Notes under the pieces: model-generated | What the model was told of the DNA's origin: nothing | Databases searched by the model: none | The model's input: the letters and a program-made list of their open reading frames with translations, nothing else | Made by a program: the position numbers and the translations under genes | NCBI GenBank assembly: GCA_965222505.1 | Contig: OZ244956.1 | Span: 992,001 to 1,056,000, forward strand | Direction of reading: 5' to 3' | Length of the DNA stretch: 64,000 nt | Source: G965222505 sp965222505 | GTDB taxonomy: Bacteria > Bacteroidota > Rhodothermia > Rhodothermales > DATKEJ01 | Shown here: piece after piece, positions 60,804 to 64,000 of the stretch | Layout: each line of letters opens with the position of its first letter | Position numbering within the stretch: the first letter of the stretch is position 1

Positions 60804-62836
60804 CAGAACGCATACCCGATGCTGAGGTGATAGCTAAACCGGCGGCTGAACAATTCGGGGGCATCGAGGCCGTCGCGGAAGAAGGCCGAGGCTTGCCGCA
60901 GGTCATCGGCACTGGGGTTGATTTTATAGGCGACATCAAACCGGAGAAAGCCGATGGGCGTCCGGTACCGAATGCCGGTGCCTGCCCCATAACGCATGGG
61001 ATCCTCACCCACCAGGCCAAAGTCCAGAAAGGCAGCGGTTTCCCAGTTACGCCCCAAACCGGGGAAGGGCAACCGTAACTCGACGTTCCCGGCCCATTTT
61101 CGGGTGCCTCCGCTGGGTCGGTACAGTGAATCTCCGTTCACCACCAGCGGCTCTGCATCAATCGGACCAAGGGCCTGGTTACCCCAACCCCGTACATCAT
61201 TGGCCCCCCCGGCATAAAACCGGATTTTGTCGAACTGCGCATCCGTGAGGTCCTGGGTGTCGTCCCTGGACCAGATCTGCCCCCCGAACAAACGGGTGGC
61301 CAATCCAATCTTGCGGGTAATGCGCTGGTAGACCGTCGTTTCCATCCCGGCCTTGAGGTACTGCAAATCCGAACCAATCAAGTCACTCGACCATTCGACA
61401 AACGGCCGCAGGAAATACCCGCGCGTGGGCAAAAGGTAATCATTGGCCTTGCCCAAGGAACCGGAAAGCGAAAGGATGCTGCGCCGGAAAATGTTGTCCT
61501 GCCCTGCCGGCCCCAGCGAATCTGCCCAGGTGAAGGTGTGTTCAAGGCTCAGGGTGCGGTAGGTAAAAAACTCATAGATGAGCGTGGTGGTCAGGCCGAT
61601 GTCGAGTTCTTCATAGGCCGAGGTTTCCTCGCGCTCGACGAACGTCGTGATACCCCCGGAGAGGTGTGTCGAGAACAGGTACGGCTGCCGGAAGGACAGG
61701 GCCACCCGCCATTGGTTGAGGGCCTTCAGGTCATCGCCACGGGAGGCCCCGATGTTCGGGATGAGTTCGGCGGCGAGGCTGGCGTTGCGTCCGCCCCCGA
61801 TGAAATTCCGGTGCCGGAGGGCACCCCGCAAGCCGATGCCATCGGTTTTGGAATATCCGGTCTCGGCCCCCACCGCCCGGAGCGGCGCTTCCTGCACAAA
61901 TATCCGGAGGGCCGCCATAGAATCGGTTTCAACGACGGTACACTCATCGATGCCGGGATCACGTGGGGACGGCATCACATCCACCAGCACCATCCGAAAC
62001 AGGTTGGAGGCAAACAACTGCCGCCGCCCGTCGACGAGTTTGCTCCGGTTGAACCGGTCGCCGGTTTTGAACGGCAATTCCCGCAGGATGAGCCCTTCGT
62101 CCACCTGCACGTTGCCTTCCACGCGGATGTCTCCAAAGCGCGCCAGCGGCCCGGCATCCACCCGAAACTGTACATCCACAAAATTCGAGACCGAATCGAC
62201 TTCGGTCCGTGAACATACCCTGCCAAAGGCATATCCCCGATTGTTGAGCCATTCCAGCGCCCGGTCCTGAATCCGAACGAGTTCAAACCGCGAGAGCCGG
62301 TCGCCTACTTTCAGGTTGGCATTGGTCCGCCGGAAATTGCGCCACCGGACCCGGTTCGGCTCGCTGTACTGGTAGATGGCCGGCTTACCATCCGGCCCCA
62401 GAAAGTCGATGTTCATAATCGACAGGGGCGGCCCTTCCTCAATCACAAACAACACCCGTACCGCATTGGCCGTGCTGTCATAATCCGCCGTATAATCCAC
62501 AAACGGTTGCAAAAATCCGTTACGCTGATAATATCGACGAAGCCGGGCGACGTCTTTTTGTAACTCGACGGGATTAAACAGGAAGCGTTTGGCTTGCCAG
62601 AAGGCGAGGTCGTCGAACGTGGTGGGGGCAGCGGTAACGATCTGGGCTTTGAGTTCGGCTGTGTCGAAGGTCTGGTTGCCTCGGAAGCGGACCTGTTTTA
62701 CCTGTGTAGACGAGTTGACCAGATAGAGCGGAGCCTGGGCTAAAACGCCGATGGGAAGCAGCAATAGCATCCAAACGGCACATAGCCGGAGGCAAGGGGC
62801 ACTACAGGTCGGTATGGGTACACGACGATGCGTCAC
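60803..62836 (-). CDS. tamA: Omp85-family outer-membrane protein (TamA/BamA-like)
   Basis: A 677-residue protein starting at GTG with a signal peptide (LLLLPIGVLAQ). Several POTRA domains lie in the N-terminal half (for example VKQVRFRGNQTFDTAEL and ARFGDIRVEGNVQVDEGLI). The C-terminal Omp85 barrel (~340-677) has GYSKTDGIGLRGALRHRN and ends in SIGYAF with a final aromatic residue. It assembles or supports outer-membrane proteins. Its direct coupling to the tamB gene favours TamA over BamA, but the two are not separable by eye. Confidence 0.9.
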   Translation of the reverse strand: MTHRRVPIPTCSAPCLRLCAVWMLLLLPIGVLAQAPLYLVNSSTQVKQVRFRGNQTFDTAELKAQIVTAAPTTFDDLAFWQAKRFLFNPVELQKDVARLRRYYQRNGFLQPFVDYTADYDSTANAVRVLFVIEEGPPLSIMNIDFLGPDGKPAIYQYSEPNRVRWRNFRRTNANLKVGDRLSRFELVRIQDRALEWLNNRGYAFGRVCSRTEVDSVSNFVDVQFRVDAGPLARFGDIRVEGNVQVDEGLILRELPFKTGDRFNRSKLVDGRRQLFASNLFRMVLVDVMPSPRDPGIDECTVVETDSMAALRIFVQEAPLRAVGAETGYSKTDGIGLRGALRHRNFIGGGRNASLAAELIPNIGASRGDDLKALNQWRVALSFRQPYLFSTHLSGGITTFVEREETSAYEELDIGLTTTLIYEFFTYRTLSLEHTFTWADSLGPAGQDNIFRRSILSLSGSLGKANDYLLPTRGYFLRPFVEWSSDLIGSDLQYLKAGMETTVYQRITRKIGLATRLFGGQIWSRDDTQDLTDAQFDKIRFYAGGANDVRGWGNQALGPIDAEPLVVNGDSLYRPSGGTRKWAGNVELRLPFPGLGRNWETAAFLDFGLVGEDPMRYGAGTGIRYRTPIGFLRFDVAYKINPSADDLRQASAFFRDGLDAPELFSRRFSYHLSIGYAF

Positions 62837-62842
62837 AGCCGC

Positions 62843-63817
62843 TCAGGGTGAAACTTCCACCAGCGGTTCAGGCACCGGTGGCGGTGGTTCGCTGGCGGGT
62901 AGTGGCGGCCCATGCAGGGTATATTTTTCGTGATGCAGTGCGGCAATCATTGCCCCGACGATGTACACCACACCGGAATAATACACCCAGAATACGAAGG
63001 CCAAAACCAGGCCGAACACCTCGCCGAGGGCCGTGATACTCCCGTCTTCGACCATCATGTTTTCGTACCGGTCAAACCGCCCCAGGTACTGCGCATAGAT
63101 CGTGAACGCATTTTTGGCTACTTCCCACAGGATACTGGTCACCAGTGCCCCCCACACGGCACTCCGTGCATTTGGGCGCGGGCATGGTGTGAAGTAGTAC
63201 ATCAGAAAAAACAGGAGGAATACAATCACGAAGGGCAAAATCAGTCCCAGCAGGGAGATGATCTTGATGCCGGCCCCCTGTACCGTCTCACCCGCCCCCG
63301 AGGTAGCCAACAGGACCAGGCTCTGGATGCGCAGGTATTGGACCAGCACCGTTAGGCCAAACAAAATGGTCGTCAGCAGCCCCATACGTAAGTCGGACAT
63401 GTAGCCCCGCACGATGGAGCGGCGCTGGTGGTGCGGGCCAAACACGTTGCCCACAATCACCCGCAGGGTACTGAACAGGGTAATGGCCACCACCAGCAAG
63501 CCGATGGCGCCGATCACGGTGATGGCACTACTGGCCCCGGCGAAGGTCAGCATGGCCTGGATGAGTTGTTCGCTCTGGGAATTGGGCAGGAACGTGCGGA
63601 TGAAGTCCGCCATGTTGAAAAAGAGTTCCTCGCGCTTGAGGAAGATCCCGAAGATCCCGACGGCCAGAAAGGTCAGGGGTACAAAGGCGATGAGCATCTT
63701 GAAGGCAATGGCTCCACACCAGAGGAACACATCTTCATGTAAAAAACGCTGGATGACCCCTCGGGTATAGTAGGTAGCCAGATTCAGAACATGCGCTATC
63801 GGTTTTGGAAGGGTCAT
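62843..63817 (-). CDS. YihY/BrkB-family membrane protein
   Basis: About 324 residues from the ATG at 63817. Six predicted helices, with the YihY-type GAIAFKMLIAFVPLTFLAVGIFG, VIGAIGLLVVAITLFSTLRVIVG and FYSGVVYIVGAMIAAL segments. The family is an inner-membrane protein of unresolved role, not RNase BN. A proline-rich tail follows the last helix. It is 6 nt upstream of tamA, so brkB-tamA-tamB form one envelope operon. Confidence 0.9.
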   Translation of the reverse strand: MTLPKPIAHVLNLATYYTRGVIQRFLHEDVFLWCGAIAFKMLIAFVPLTFLAVGIFGIFLKREELFFNMADFIRTFLPNSQSEQLIQAMLTFAGASSAITVIGAIGLLVVAITLFSTLRVIVGNVFGPHHQRRSIVRGYMSDLRMGLLTTILFGLTVLVQYLRIQSLVLLATSGAGETVQGAGIKIISLLGLILPFVIVFLLFFLMYYFTPCPRPNARSAVWGALVTSILWEVAKNAFTIYAQYLGRFDRYENMMVEDGSITALGEVFGLVLAFVFWVYYSGVVYIVGAMIAALHHEKYTLHGPPLPASEPPPPVPEPLVEVSP

Positions 63818-63915
63818 GTAAGATGCCTGTTGCAACCGGGGTCAAGATTGCCCTGCGTCCTCCATGTACGTAGGGCAACAAAGAAAGGATTCCCCTGAAA
63901 GCCAAAAGTTCATCA

Positions 63916-63945
63916 GGTGCCCGAGCCCACTACAGATCGGGCACC
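63916..63945. repeat. Inverted repeat at window end
   Basis: GGTGCCCGA and TCGGGCACC form a perfect 9-bp stem with a 12-nt loop. It lies beyond the start of the BrkB operon, where no gene is seen to the window end. REP-like or a terminator of a gene outside the window. Confidence 0.6.
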
Positions 63946-64000
63946 ATAGGGGCATGGGGCGCTCAGGCTGTTGCCTTATGGGTCGTAAAGATGGGTTGGG

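Overview
The window is a chromosomal segment of a fairly GC-rich member of the Bacteroidota/Rhodothermota lineage. A Rhodothermia-like organism is my best guess, made from gene content only, with no marker tree. The reasons are: five secreted proteins ending in a type IX secretion (T9SS/Por) sorting domain (YPNP/FPNPF, then a YD.xGr motif, then a final GxYxYRL strand); lipoproteins and Tat-type export signals; a fused alpha-beta E1 2-oxoacid dehydrogenase; and a TamA/TamB outer-membrane pair. About 50 protein genes are supported. I found no rRNA, tRNA, insertion sequence, prophage or CRISPR array.

Layout. 0-12.2 kb is housekeeping: a 5'-truncated ELWxxDG-repeat T9SS protein, a cystathionine synthase/lyase, a TPR lipoprotein, SerRS, an RmlD-like reductase, a stand-alone B12-binding mutase domain, RsmE, a small secreted protein, a DUF2157/GDYXXLXY membrane pair and the fused E1. 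12.4-17.9 kb holds a PhoB/PhoR-like two-component pair, alanine racemase and an M28 lipoprotein peptidase. 17.9-19.0 kb holds three tandem paralogous small membrane/coiled-coil proteins. 19.1-28.5 kb is a minus-strand surface-polysaccharide cluster: Ugd and UDP-glucuronate decarboxylase make UDP-xylose, a WbaP-like phosphoglycosyltransferase starts the lipid-linked chain, a GT4 enzyme extends it, and RfbF, an epimerase and a C-methyltransferase probably make a CDP-linked branched sugar. The cluster is interrupted at 20.4-21.0 kb by a 33-unit 15-bp tandem array with symmetrical hairpin ends. 28.6-36.3 kb holds NadA, a LolD-like ATPase, an NtrC-type regulator, a T9SS-exported peptidoglycan amidase, an RmlD-like reductase and a HAD 5'-nucleotidase. 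36.3-41.7 kb is a molybdenum-cofactor/oxidoreductase group (mobA, fdhF/ydeP-like, fdhD, moaA) with a VapBC-type toxin-antitoxin pair in the middle. 41.9-48.4 kb holds three paralogous fibronectin-III-like T9SS proteins. 48.5-55.6 kb holds an amidohydrolase, a DinB-like protein, an ABC-2 exporter, a lactonase and a beta-propeller lipoprotein. 55.7-63.8 kb is an envelope operon encoding BrkB/YihY, TamA and TamB.

The least explained material is non-coding. The hairpin-bounded 15-bp array (20427-21010) shows a codon-like third-position pattern in one frame that has no start codon. Nine intergenic sites carry 7-bp-period repeats, mostly folded into inverted repeats, whose unit sequence differs from site to site. 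Two near-identical ~28-nt palindromes lie at gene ends. The three small tandem membrane proteins with shared DNS..T..ELE..MI and KT.GR motifs are the best candidate for an undescribed protein set.
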